DNA from: Bidens hawaiensis
Taxonomy: Eukaryota; Streptophyta; Magnoliopsida; Asterales; Asteraceae
DNA: 64,000 bases
Assembly (NCBI GenBank): GCA_021521415.1
Contig: JAIQDT010003568.1
Span: forward strand, 1-64,000
Direction of reading: 5' to 3'
The translations under genes and the position numbers were made by a program. Positions 1 to 10,931 of the stretch are shown here, one piece after another. Within the stretch, counting starts at the first letter, position 1. Every line of letters begins with the position of its first letter. The notes under the pieces are model-generated. The model was not told where the DNA came from, made no database searches, and worked only from the letters and a program-made list of their open reading frames with translations.

Positions 1-1620
1 AATTGCTTTTTGTCGTTTTGTGAATTATTAGCTGTCAAACAGTAACATATCCACTTATCATTTTAAAACAATTTTAAAACATAAACTCTTTGTCATTTTA
101 GGCTTAGCAAACTTACTCGGAAAAGTAATCCTTTGTAAAGTCTACTCGGTACATTTCCACTTACACAAAGCTTACCTGAACAATATTAAATCTTTCTTGA
201 CAATATTTTCTTTTAGTTTTATAAGGTTTACCCGATCCCTTTTAATCACAAACCTTGCTTGATTAAGCTATGTAATTTAAAGTCAAGATACTATGAAGAA
301 AGCTTACCCGAAATACCAGATTTCTTAGAGAACTTAATCACAAGACAATTAATCAAGTTTGAAATATCAAATAAACATTCTTGCTAGCAATCAATTAAGA
401 TGCCCATATAAATTTCTCAAATTTAAATTAAAATCTTAATCTAGCATAAACGCTATCAAAAATAAGAAACGTATTCAATTAATCACAATAAAGTATATTC
501 AATCAAGTATACTAAAAAAAAACATAATGTGCCCGAGCAACCTTCATAATGTTAGTATGCCCGAACAACCTTCTACTACAAAGTATACCCGAATAATCTT
601 CCTAGAGTACAAAGTGTGCCCGAAAAGAACTTCTAGCAAACAGTGTACTCGGAAAATCAAATTTTGAAAATTACCAAGTATATTAGGGGAACAAATGTGT
701 ACCCGAAATATAAAGTGTGTTCGGATTGCCCGAAAACACTTGTAATTTTAAAGAAAACATATTCACACACACAAAGCTTACTTGGTGTACTCAAGGAGTT
801 CACAAAGTTTTCTTGGAATATCAATCAGCATAAACAAAATGCAAAGCTTGCCCGAAACAATTATCTCTTGTTAAAAGCTAGCTAAAATACATAATGGTGT
901 ACCTTACCCGAAAAGTGTAAAAACTTCAAAGCATGCTCGAAAATCATAAACTTAGTCCAAAATGACAAAGCTTGCTCGGAAAGGTTAGAAACATCAAACT
1001 TTACCCGAAAATACATTATTCACTCATATTCAACTGCTTTGTACCCGGAAAGGTTTGACAACATTACACCTTACCCGAAAATACATATTCAAACAGTTTG
1101 TGCTTTGGAAGGTTTAATAACATCAAACCTTACCCGAACATACATATTCAGCATATTTTAGGCAAAATGCAACACTTTTTGACTTAAACGAACTTGTCAG
1201 ATTTTTCAGAACAATTTTATCTTTAAAGATCATAGTTTAAGAGCAAATGGTGCATTTAGAGATCAAATTTCAGTTATGTTTCATTTCAAAACAATTTCCT
1301 TTTGTAAACTGAAAAGATCTCAGGAATGGGATCATATTGACTAAGTAGATTTCTCAATACTTCATTCAGCATTATTATGACTACAAAGACAAGTCAATAG
1401 CAGGTCTAGACTTAACTTGATTTTCATTTCTTTTGTGATATGATTATTTTCAATTAATTTTGCAGAAAATTCAATGGATAGCAAGTATTGTTTTCTGATG
1501 CTCCTTATCTATCCTCAAAGCTTATTTGGCTTTCTCCAGATCACCCCAATTTGACTTTGACCCCCTGGTTTTGGTTAAAAACTTTAATGACAGAACATAT
1601 TTTTTTTTTGAAAATTTATA
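1..1620 (-). mobile_element. Copia post-pol spacer plus internal promoter, fragment
   Basis: This block is closely similar to 7,400-8,590 and lies in the same orientation. Read on the minus strand, the right part (about 1,190-1,610) is the conserved spacer that follows pol in element A. It includes the GTCAATATGATCCCA-type segment that is also found after pol in element G (near 35,050). The middle is an array of short motifs, and near position 35 there is a TGACAGCT-like box that precedes the TATA in element A. The aORF it would drive lies off the left edge of the window. No credible protein is encoded; the small frame at 643-885 falls in the motif array. The block could be misread as an LTR because a PBS follows at 1,651 (see the rejected notes). 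Confidence 0.6.
530..1140. repeat. Degenerate CTTACCCGAA-type motif array
   Basis: Many imperfect copies of a 10-12 bp motif (ACCTTACCCGAA, GCTTGCCCGAA, GTGTGCCCGGAA) are spaced 15-40 bp apart. Intervening sequence varies, so this is an interspersed motif array rather than a strict tandem repeat. The same motif on the same strand fills 7,474-8,100 (internal promoter of A) and 14,080-14,690 (LTR of A). It occurs in opposite orientation in the LTR of C (16,740-17,280). Confidence 0.75.
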
Positions 1621-1650
1621 TGATCCAGCTGAAATCGGGGACATGACAAG

Positions 1651-1662
1651 TGGTATCAGAGC
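1651..1662 (+). other. Primer-binding site of B
   Basis: TGGTATCAGAGC is complementary to the 3' end of plant initiator tRNA-Met. It lies 2 bp after an LTR end reading GACA, the same spacing as in element A (13,615-13,626, minus strand). Confidence 0.85.
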
Positions 1663-1963
1663 TTGTTGCTGCTATTTTGGAAAGATTCTTGTTGCTAATT
1701 GAATATTTGAAGAAAGATGACGTAAGCAGACCACTGTTTCATGGATTTGTGATGCCAGCAGCTCTATTTTTTTTTTCATTTTTCTTCCAGATCTACAATA
1801 TACCGGTGTTTTCTCTTCCATATTTCAATTAAAGCTTTAATCTTTATATCTAAATCTTGGTCTAATCATATCAGACACATCAGATCTGAACAACCTGTTT
1901 TCAGATCTGATTATTTTAAAACTTTAATTTTTACTAAGAAATTGATTTTTTAAGTCTTCTAAA

Positions 1964-3339
1964 ATGTCTGGATATGAGGAACAAGAGGTGTCTACTAACA
2001 AGATACCAAGATTGTATGGACAGGAAAACTTTACCAAGTGGAAAGTGCTTTTTCAAGCAGCAGTGTGCTACAATGATGTTGATATGTGGAACTCCATCAA
2101 GAATGGTTCGCAAGCTGCAACTGAAGAAGGTGCAAATACAGCTGGAACTGCAGCTCTAAGAGAAAGAATGAGAAATGTGGATGATAGAGCCTTAGTTATG
2201 ATTAAGCTAGGACTGTCTTGGGAGATTTTAACCAAGGTGGCATATCACACAATTGCCAAGCAAATGTATGATGCCATCCTTGAGATGTATGAAGGGAATA
2301 CTGAGCTGAAGAACATAATGAAGCAAAGATTGAAGCAACAGAAGTATAAGGAAGGAGAAAGATTGAAATCAATACTAGAACGCTTTCTAGGTATTGTGAA
2401 TGAGTTGAGGACAACTGATTATGTCATAACTGACTTTGATTTAAACACAAAGTTACTCAACTCAATGCCAAAGAATGGTATACTGCTTGCAAGTTCATCC
2501 TTTAGAAGCATAATTTCAATGACTTGAAATTGGATGATGTGATATGCTTCCTTCAGGCTGCAGAACTGGAGATGATAGAGAATGAAATGATTAAAAAAGA
2601 AAGACCATGCTTCAATGTTTCAAATGCGTTGATTTGACTACCAAGAATCAACAACAAATTCCCATTATTGAAGAACCAGTTGAGCATAATGTTAATACTC
2701 CAAAGTCTTTTATTGGGGGTAGCACAAGTAATCAAGGAAATCAGCAGAGATTCAATGTGCAACTGATTGATGACACTGATACTGCCTCAATGGCAAGTGG
2801 AAATGTACCTCACTCTAGTGGTGGAAATTGTCAAATTAATGAAAGACACCCATTGATGTCTATGTTTACTGATTCATATAACGCATTTGTTGCAAAGAAT
2901 CTAATTCACACAAGTGTGGTACAAGATGATTTAGAGCAAATTGATGCAGATGATTTAGAAGACATGGATTTTAAGTGGCAAGTTGCCATGTTAGCTTTGA
3001 GAAGTAAGAGGTTGTATAATAGAATTGGTAGATCTCTGGTTTCTGGTCCTAATGAGAGGATTGGATTTGACAAGTCAAAGGCAATATGCTACAATTGCCA
3101 ATAACCAGGACATTTTGCAAGTGAATGCAACTTGCCAATCAATTATCAGATGAATCAATTCCAAAATCAACAACCAAGAGGTCAACAGCAATACCAGCAG
3201 AATCAGCAAAGAAACAACAACCAAAACTTCATCAACAACTTCAATCCCAACAACAATTACAATCCCAACTTCAACAACTTTCAGCCTCAAATGAATAATC
3301 TTAATCAAGGGGTGCATCAGAATCAAGGTTTTCAAATGA
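1964..3339 (+). pseudogene. Copia gag (UBN2-type), broken
   Basis: Gag forms the nucleocapsid. The ATG at 1,964 starts MSGYEEQEVSTNKIPRL, followed by the UBN2-like capsid region (KWKVLFQAA, ALVMIKLGLSWEIL, LKSILERFL). A one-base loss near 2,472, relative to the gag of A, shifts the frame. A stop and a second frameshift near 2,635 follow, and the frame is then open to 3,104 with the usual acidic segment DLEDMDFKWQVAML. The zinc knuckle CYNCQ-stop-PGHFASEC (about 3,087-3,131) keeps its CCHC residues but has TAA inside it. A Gln/Asn-rich tail (3,132-3,368) runs into LTR sequence from about 3,340. No protease follows. Confidence 0.85.
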
Positions 3340-3445
3340 ACTTTCTAAATATAGCAACCCGTCATTAACTCCCTTGTCAACACATCTATTTGTGTGAGTT
3401 ATGACATGATTCAATTAAGATCCAGCTGAAATCGGGGACCTGAAA
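3340..3445 (+). repeat. LTR 3'-terminal remnant of B
   Basis: The stretch with TATAGCAAC, then TTGTCAACACATC and TGTGTGAGTTATGAC, matches the last 110 bp of the LTR of element A read on its sense strand (revcomp of 13,629-13,730). It ends with the same 21 bp string that precedes the PBS at 1,651. The boundary with the aORF of A is at about 3,441-3,446. Confidence 0.6.
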
Positions 3446-6400
3446 AATTTGAAATGGGACAAGTCTTTTTCTGAGAAGTTGTGTTTTCTCAGATAATATT
3501 TGAATTTTAGACTGTCCCTGTTCTTCTTTTCCACTCTCTTCTTTTCTTCTCTTTCTTCATTCTAAATTTTCTTTGTCAAATAATTAAACTCTTCTTCAAC
3601 CATCTCTTTAGTCATTGATTCTACAACATTGGAATTATTCCATGTTCTATCAAGTATCTGCACTTTCCTCCATATTTGTTATAAAGTTTCTCAAGTCTTT
3701 CCTTTTCATTGGCAGTTTTCAGCTTAACTCTCTCAAATTCATTTTCTTTCTCAGCATCTTTGGTTTTGTAATAGACATCACAAAGTTGCTCAAAGTTGTA
3801 GTGACTTAAATCTCTTTTAGAATAGTTATGCAAGCTTAGATACTATTTGAATCTTTCACTTTCTCTGTTTTTCTTTTCATTCAATCTCTTATCATTTTCT
3901 TTGTCCAACTTGTTCTGCAACTCCTCATCCGTTAAAGAAACAAGTTCTTCAAACTTGAATCCATGATACATCAATTTGATTACCAAAGGATTTTTCCTTT
4001 TAGCATCAACCAAAATCTGCTTAATGTTTGCCCTTTGATCTTCAGTCACTGTTTTTTGAGGTGACACAACATTAGCATTTTCATTAGATTTACCTTGATC
4101 ATCAACATTGTCATCATTTTCAGATTCAACTTCCTCTTCAGTTGATTCATTCAAAGCATCAATTGTAGGTTCATCAACAGTTGGGATATCAGGAACTGGA
4201 ACATTTGGGACTCCAACTACTCCCTCTGGCCTTAGGCTTTGTAGAGGAATAGCTCTAATTGGAATTCCATGCTCATTTGGGGTCTCAACAAAACTTTTGT
4301 TCTTATCATCCCATCTCCCCTTTTTGACTGATTCAGCTTCTCCATCCTGATCATAAGTTTTTCTTTTCCTGGTATACTTCTTTCCATATCTTGAATCATC
4401 TTCACATTCCCAGTCAGATGGGTTCTGTCTGATATCTTCTCTTATTTGTTCAGCCCATTTCTTTCAAAGATTGTTTCAATTGATTCACCAATTTCTTATT
4501 CAACATTAATCTCCATATTCACAGTTTTTGTTGGCTCAACTGTTTCATTGGTTTCATTTTGGGGCTGATTCTGAGTTTGAAACAAGCTTAGCACCTTAGC
4601 TAAAGAGTTATCCACTTCTTCAGCTCTCTTTAAATTTATCAAAGTCTCTATCACTTCTTGATCCTCAGCCTCTTCTTCATCAATCACTTTGTTAACATTG
4701 GCTTGATCAATTAGAGCTTCCTGCTCTGCCAGTTCTTCAGGATTCAAGATCTGGGCAATTATTTCTCTTTCTCTTGTTTCTCTCACAACATTTTCAAACT
4801 CTTTCCTGGCAGCAGCAGAAGCTTCATCTTCTTCCACATTCAACCTTTCTTTAACAAGATCTCCCTTAACAGGCTCTTCTTCATAGACCTTTTCTTTTCC
4901 TTTATCCATTCTTCTTTTCAAGTATTCCTCAGGTTTTGAGACATACTCATCAGTATTCCTCAACTGATCCATCTCTTCATCATGCTCTACCCTCTTGGAG
5001 CTTTCATGTTGTTCAATTTCAGCTTCAGTAAGTGTAGGCTCCTCAGTAGCAGCATTATCATTAATAATCATATTAGTTTGTCCTTTAGTCAAAATATTAG
5101 TGGCCACATCAGTGATAGCCACGTTTGCATTAATATTCATCATTTCATCTCCGATCTCAGTCTCCTTCTCCCCTCTTCCCTCATACTCATCTCTGTTCAA
5201 CACATTCAAAATTTCATTATCCACATCATAGTTCTGTTGATCTTCTTCAGACTCATCAGCTTCATAGTCCTCTTCTGATATCAATCTTTCTCTACTTTCC
5301 TTAGAAGCATCATATGCATTTAATAAACAAGTCAAACCATCATAGATTGACGTCACACCAGCATCTACACCAACATCTACCATCACAACCTCATCAGTAC
5401 CAGTAGCACCAGTTGGTGCACTAATATTCTTAATCACATTATCAGCAGCATCAGTTGGTACAATGATATTCTCCCCCTGTTTTGGGGCAGCTGAGGTCTT
5501 CTCAACCTCCTGCTCCAGGGTTCGAATTCTTTATTTTGCAACAACCAATGAGCCTTCAGTTCCACATTCTCTTCCCTCAGAGCTTCATTTTCATTTCTCA
5601 ACTTTACAACTTCAATAATGAATTCAAAATTTCTTCGGTAAAGATTAGAAATATGGGGAGGTGTAGTGGGTGGTGACATGGGAAATGGGTCTGGTAAAGG
5701 ATTTGAGGTTTGTGTATGGGGTTGGGTTTGAGGTTGGGTTTATGGTAGTTGTTGAGTTATAGTTTGAGGTTGGGTTAGGATGGGTATGTGAGTGGGTGGT
5801 GATTGTGTAATTTGATCATTTAATGGTGGAGAGGAATGTGGTATTTGTGGTGGAGTTTGGTTTAAGTTTATCTGTGAGGTTTGGCTTAAGGCTGGTGGTG
5901 TTGAGTGTGCTGGTGATTGGGTGGTTTGGGCAATTGGTGATGGTAGGTAGGGTGGTGTTTGTGGTGGTGAGTCAAGGGGTGTGGTTGGTGGTGATGGAAT
6001 GATTTGAAACTCCCCCTGAAGTTGTACATAATCTTCCAAATTTGAATCACCTCCTTCTTCCATACCTTCAGCATTTGCAGCATTGAAATCATTTCTCCCA
6101 TCATCATTCTCATTATCTCCATCGTCACTTCCATCACCATCAGAGTCATCATCTTCATCATTCTCATTCTCTACAACCTGTTCCTCTTCAGCCAATAACT
6201 CATGTAAATGAGGAATTTGGATATCATCAATCATTAGCCATGGTAGATCTTCATGTACAATATTTGGATTGAATTTGTTGGTACTATTGGATATTGTAAT
6301 TCTTGTGTATGTATCCGAATTTTGCAATGAATGTGTGATTCCAGTAACAGGTAAATCTTCCAATTCCTGGTTGAAAATGATTTGTAAAAATCTTGGATAT

Positions 6401-7004
6401 TGCAAGAATCTATCATGGTGTGCCTTCTTCAAGTTGCTCACCAGTCCTTCAAAAATCATCGTCGAAAAATTGAAAGGATATCTGAATAGGAGAGCAACTA
6501 TGGCATTAGCCAGATCCCGACTCATAAGATTCCATGAGCCCTTTCGAGGGGCTAAACCCTGAATGATGTGATGAATCACAAATCGATATAACAAGGGAAA
6601 CATTCCTTTCTGGAATCGTCCTTCATGAACAGTCCCCTGATAACTCATCATTTGACTAAATATTCTGAAGAGTTGAGCAGTTGTCAAATGAAGTGATTCG
6701 GGTTTATCATCGTTCAACCTCAAGCATCTTCGAATCACTCTATCATCTATGCGAATTTCTTGATTCGCAACTCTGGCTTCGATCCTCTTTCCGTTCACAT
6801 CATCATACAATCTTGCTGATCTCTAAAAATCAAGTGAATGATTTCGGTAGATCGTAGGACATTCAGTCAAAGCAAATTAATGTTGGATTGTTGTAGCCAT
6901 CTTATCATCACTGCAACTTCTTCATTTGACGGAATGACTTGCAACAAGGCACACATATTATGCTTGTGCTCAAAGACATATCTTGGTTGATTTGTATCCG
7001 CCAT
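3446..7004 (-). pseudogene. Additional ORF (aORF) of element A, decayed
   Basis: Function unknown. The ATG at 7,004 lies 2 nt after a splice acceptor and starts MADTNQPRYVFEHKHNMC. A frameshift gives a stop at 6,867-6,869, and the frame resumes before 6,810. Residues about 60-250 form a globular, Leu- and Arg-rich domain containing APRKGSW, RYPFNFS and FLQYPRFLQII, which is homologous to the aORF of G. Next come an acidic Asp/Glu run (about 6,090-6,190), a Pro/Thr/Gln-rich stretch (5,740-6,000), a predicted coiled coil (5,434-5,679), a long Glu-rich region (4,496-5,437) and a second charged coil (3,621-4,154). A motif HNYSKRDLSHYNF recurs as HNFSEKDLSHFKF just before the break. No signal peptide or membrane segment is visible. 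Confidence 0.7.
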
Positions 7005-7006
7005 AT

Positions 7007-7233
7007 CTGAAAAGAACATAATCAAACACATTCAAAGAAGAAATTAGTCATAAAGTTCACAACTTTAACTAAATTCAAGTTATAATTTTGAAGAAGAAAG
7101 AAAGAAATATAATTAAGAATCTGTTCTTCGACAAGTTTATAACCTACACATAAAGCAGAGAATTTAGTAAACAAGAATAATCAGACCCCATTGTTACTTA
7201 ATCGTGGTCGGAAAACGTTTAATTAAAGCTTAC
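7007..7233 (-). other. 5'UTR intron of the A aORF
   Basis: The donor CTCG/GTAAGC is at 7,233 and the acceptor TTCTTTTCAG/AT at 7,007, giving a 227 nt T-rich intron with a GACTAAT branch-point-like motif upstream of the acceptor. The aORF ATG follows 2 nt into the next exon. The aORF of G has the same arrangement. Splicing is predicted, not shown. Confidence 0.6.
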
Positions 7234-7369
7234 CGAGTCGGATTGTGAGGGCTGATAAATTAGGGTTAGGATTAATGATGAATGCGATAAGTCGGTTAGG
7301 TTTTTAGAGAACAAACAGTGGAAGGAGAGAGAGAGGGAAATAATGTTGAAAAACTTCTCTCACTCCCTC

Positions 7370-7433
7370 TTATATACCTTTTGAAAGTGGGTTTTAAATA
7401 CATTTTGTCGTTTAGTGAGTTAATAGCTGTCAT
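7370..7433 (-). promoter_or_regulatory. Internal promoter of the A aORF
   Basis: On the minus strand an ATGACAGCTAT box (7,425-7,433 region) is followed by a TATATAA box (7,370-7,376) and then a CT-rich leader of the kind seen in plant 5'UTRs. The LTR of C has the same order: motif array, ATGACAGCTGTCA, TATAAAA (17,375). The site is about 370 bp upstream of the aORF ATG, with the predicted intron between. Confidence 0.6.
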
Positions 7434-7473
7434 ACAATAATCTTATCCATTAAAAATTTTAACACCTAAAAAC

Positions 7474-8110
7474 CTTACCCGATAATAGTCAAGTATCAAA
7501 TCTTACTCGAATAACTTAGTCTAGCATAGACCTTACCCGAATAACTCAGTTTAGCACAGACCTTACTCAACTAACTTAGACTATCGCAAACCTTACCCGA
7601 AAACTATTCACAATACTCAGTCGAGTATACTTTGATACAAAGTATGCCTGAAAACCATCGAGAAATACAAAGTGTGCTAGGAGTGGATTCCTAATACAAA
7701 GTGTACTTGGAAATTCAATTTGAAATTATCAAGTATTAAGAGAACATATGAAGATTCAAAGTGTGCACGAAATATACGTGTGCCCGGGAAAACAAGGTTT
7801 ACCCGGAAACACATGAAATTTAAAAGAATCATAATCACAAAAACACATAGCTTGCTAGAAATGAATTTAAACAGTAAAACACCTAAGTGTGTTAGGAAGT
7901 TTAAAATACTAAAGCTTGCTAGAGTATCATATTCAAACATATAAAAATATCAGGCTTGCTAGGAAAGTAAGTAGAATAGTGTACTCTACCCGAAACTTGT
8001 TAAGTACTTCAAAGCATGCCCGAAATTATAAACTTAGATAAAAACATCTAAGTGTGCCCGGAAAGGTTATAAATCATCAAACCTTACCCAAAATTACATA
8101 ATCAACCTTT
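7474..8110. repeat. CTTACCCGA-type motif array upstream of the aORF
   Basis: Roughly twenty degenerate copies of ACCTTACCCGAA or GTGTGCCCGGAA-like motifs occur. Relative to the aORF promoter they read TTCGGGTAAGGT, the same sense as the CGGGCAAGGT motifs in the U3 of the A and C LTRs. The left end of the window carries a longer version. Confidence 0.7.
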
Positions 8111-9618
8111 TTTAGGTAAAATGCAACACTCTTTGCTTTAAACACAATATCAGTTATATTTAACAATAAAAATCATTGTTTAAGAGCAAATGGTGCATTT
8201 AGAGATCAAATTTCAGTTATGATTCATTTCAAAACAATTTCTTTTCTTTTGCTGAAAATATCTCAATAATGGGATCATATTGACTAAGTAGCTTTCTCAA
8301 TACTTCATTCTCAGCATTATTATGACAACATAGACAGGTTAACAACAGGTCTAGACTTAACATGAATTTCATCTCTTTGGTGATATGATTAAGTTTCAGT
8401 TAATATGCATAATTCTTAATGGATAACACATGTTGTTTTCTGATGCTCCTTATCTATTCTCAAGGCTTATTTGGCTTTCTCCAGATCACTCCAATTTGAC
8501 TTTGACCCACTGGATTTGGTCAAAATTTCTTTTTAAATGACAGAACATATTCTAAAAATGTTGGATTTTTCTTTTCAAAATTTTACAAACATATATGAGG
8601 TTGAACGTTGGACTTACCTGCCACGCGAGTCAGACTTACAGGCCTTTCATTCGGAATGTTTAATGGACTTATATGATTGCCTCCACCCCTGTAGTTCTAG
8701 AATTAACCCTCATGTTTGCAGTTTTATAAAAGTTAGTGAACATAGATCAACTTTTGATTGATAAAATTTTGAAATCATGTAGTTCACAGTTGTTCTTTGT
8801 CATTTTATTAAATCAGACACTTCATTTTGGTGACCAAATACCAACAGGCTTGTGTATGACTGGATAATCACTTTTCTGCCTAATTTGGAAAGATTTATCT
8901 AGGAACATGCATAGACAACTGTAATTCCACATAAGACATAGCAGTTTCTTTATGTATATATCACCTTAGATTTTACACATCATGAGAAAGCAACATATAC
9001 AAGTATATGCCCTTCCAACTTGAGCAAGTGACATAATTTTCAGCAAAAGTACCTTTTTGAGACTTTTCATTGAAAATTTCCATTACGCTTCTATAAAGCT
9101 TTGAACTGAATAGTATTATCAAGTATCTACACCATTAACAACTTGCTCTGTGTTATAAAAACAATTTTGTTCCAATAGTTTTTCTTTGCAGTTTCAATTT
9201 AGTATAACATTTTGACATGAAAACACATTTTGACACAAAACAAGCATAACATCATCAAACCATGATCATCAATGACATTATTAAAGCAATAAGACTTCAC
9301 AATATGCATAGTCTAATTTATCCTAATAGCATTATCAGATCAGATTACTCACATAATCAAACATTTAATCATGACATCAGATAAGCATATAATCAGTTTT
9401 GACAATTCAAACTACTCATCATGACATCAAAACAGTTAACTGACAAACAATCATAAGCATCAAGGATACCTAATTTTGCACAGATAATCACTTAAGCACA
9501 TATCAGTTATCATCAAAAGTATCATATTCAAGCACATTCACACAACATTCAATTTGTGGGACCTTTATCAATATAATAAATTAGCACAATGAGGCACACA
9601 TCAATCACACATCCTCAA
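8111..9618 (-). other. Conserved post-pol spacer of element A
   Basis: No credible ORF lies between the RNase H stop and the aORF promoter. The part at about 8,230-8,540 is similar, on the minus strand, to 34,830-35,060 after pol in G (shared strings include TTAACTGAAA, AATCATATCAC and AGTCAATATGAT) and to the revcomp of 21,600-21,800 in K. The part at 8,620-9,600 is AT-rich, and I see no feature in it. Retention of this sequence in divergent families suggests a role at the RNA or DNA level. Confidence 0.6.
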
Positions 9619-10607
9619 TCATACCTCATCAGAGTTGATCATCCCCAGGGATTTCAAAAGAAAGTTAAACCTAGTTCTGTCAAGTGGTTTGGTGAATAGG
9701 TCAGCCAAGTTATCACTTGTATCAACTCTTTTCATCTCAATCAAACCTTTTTCACTACAGTCTCTTATGAAGTGATGTCTGATTTCAATGTGCTTAGTTT
9801 TAGAATGTTGAACTAGATTCTTAACAGTGAAATATGCAGGAGTATTATAAAAAAAAATAGGGGTGTTCAGAAAATTCAAACCATAGCCCAGCATTTGGTT
9901 CTGAATCCAGAGAACTTGAGCACAACAAGTAGATGCAGCAATGTACTCAGCTTATGCAGTTGATATTGACAAAGTGGTCTGCAAATCTGATCCACATAGA
10001 CTTGTAATAACAGCAAATCTGATCCGTTCCTTTTGTAGACGAGTGTCTTGTCAATGGCTCCCCTTTGGAAACGATTTTCAAGAAGATGGTTTAAGAACTC
10101 ATCATACCATGCTCTAGGATCCTGATGTAATCCATATAGGGCTTTGTTTAGCTTATACACCCTGTTAGGATACACTGGTTCCTCAAAATCTGGTGGTTGA
10201 GCAACATACACATCTTCATTAATTTTTCCATTTAGGAATGCAGACTTGACATCAAGCTGAAATACCCTAATGTTCTTTGAGGCAGCATATGCAAGAAAAA
10301 TCCTAATAGCTTCAAGTCTTTCAACTGGTGCAAAGACTTCCTCAAAGTCAATTCCTTCTTCTTGTAGGCATCCAAGTGCAACTAGTCTAGCTTTATTCTT
10401 AATCACAATACCCCTCTCATCCCTTTTATTTCTGAAAACCCATTGTGTTCCAATTGCAGATCTGTGTCTTGGCCTATCCACAAGATCCCAAACATGTAGA
10501 TCTCTGAACTGAGCCAACTCCTCTTGCATTGCTTCTACCCAGCTATTGTCCTTTAGTGCTTGAACAATGTTCTTTGGTTCCATCTGGGATAGAAAGCAAG
10601 AGTACAA
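9619..10607 (-). pseudogene. Copia RT joined by deletion to RNase H tail
   Basis: The reverse transcriptase N-terminal half (RVT_2 family) runs from [15 protein letters not shown] through [11 protein letters not shown] and the catalytic-Asp motif [11 protein letters not shown] to [14 protein letters not shown]. At LLLLQVYVD, the start of the YVDD catalytic box (near 9,985), it jumps straight into RNase H sequence ([22 protein letters not shown]). A frame change follows, and then HSKTKHIEIRHHFIRDC and ADLFTKPL to the stop at 9,619. Compared with G, about 0.6 kb of RT thumb and RNase H N-terminus is missing, including the second catalytic Asp. The upstream linker 10,608-10,931 is acidic, continues the same polyprotein and has one stop. 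Confidence 0.9.
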
Positions 10608-10931
10608 ACAGATGTTTGTAGATTCAGAATGACTTCTTGTAATTCTTTCATGTATATCTCCAATGATGTTTCAGAAGGATGATTCTTTTCAACCTAAGGG
10701 GTTTGAACTATCATATCAGCAGACACATTAGTGTTAAGATTTGATTCATTGATATCTGGTTCCTCAATGATCAATTCAGTTTCAGCATCATGAAACTCTG
10801 GTTCTTCTTCATTATTCTGTCTTGAAGTGGATGCACCATTGTTTCCCATATTCAATCTTACAAATAGATCTTGAAAGCATGCTGTTGATATAGCTTCCTC
10901 TTCACTTGCTTGGTTGCTTAGGTTTCCCTCA

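Larger units (their letters stand above)
1621..3445 (+). mobile_element. Copia remnant B (PBS, gag, LTR ends only)
   Basis: The remnant has about 28 bp of LTR end (1,621-1,648), a PBS, an untranslated leader, a decayed gag and then about 100 bp of LTR 3' end (3,340-3,445). The same 21 bp LTR-terminal string lies at about 1,622-1,642 and 3,420-3,440. All of pol and nearly all of both LTRs are missing. It sits between the aORF of A (broken at 3,446) and another minus-strand fragment (1-1,620), so it probably inserted into or recombined with an A-like array. The gag is about 80% similar by eye to the gag of A, and the leader is also alike, so B and A belong to sister families. Confidence 0.6.

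Noticed and set aside
530..1140. CRISPR-like repeat array
   Set aside because: Repeats are short, degenerate and irregularly spaced, spacers are not of uniform length, and the context is plant retroelement DNA.
4982..5278. Plus-strand open frames opposite the aORF (4,982-5,278; 5,482-5,676; 6,269-6,562)
   Set aside because: They are antisense shadows of a Glu/Ser-rich coding strand, with no domain, and are explained by codon bias of the minus-strand aORF.
3446..7004. aORF as a Sirevirus-type envelope-like protein
   Set aside because: Position after pol would fit, but no signal peptide, transmembrane segment or cleavage site is visible. The protein is hydrophilic, acidic and coiled.
1..8600. 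1-1,648 and 7,344-8,600 as the two LTRs of one plus-strand element, with a purine-rich tract before TGTTGAAA at 7,344
   Set aside because: The shared block matches, in sense, the post-pol spacer of G and K and carries a minus-strand TATA feeding the aORF. It fits internal sequence of element A better. The PBS at 1,651 is explained by the short LTR remnant shared with 3,420-3,440. Some uncertainty remains because the window starts inside the block.
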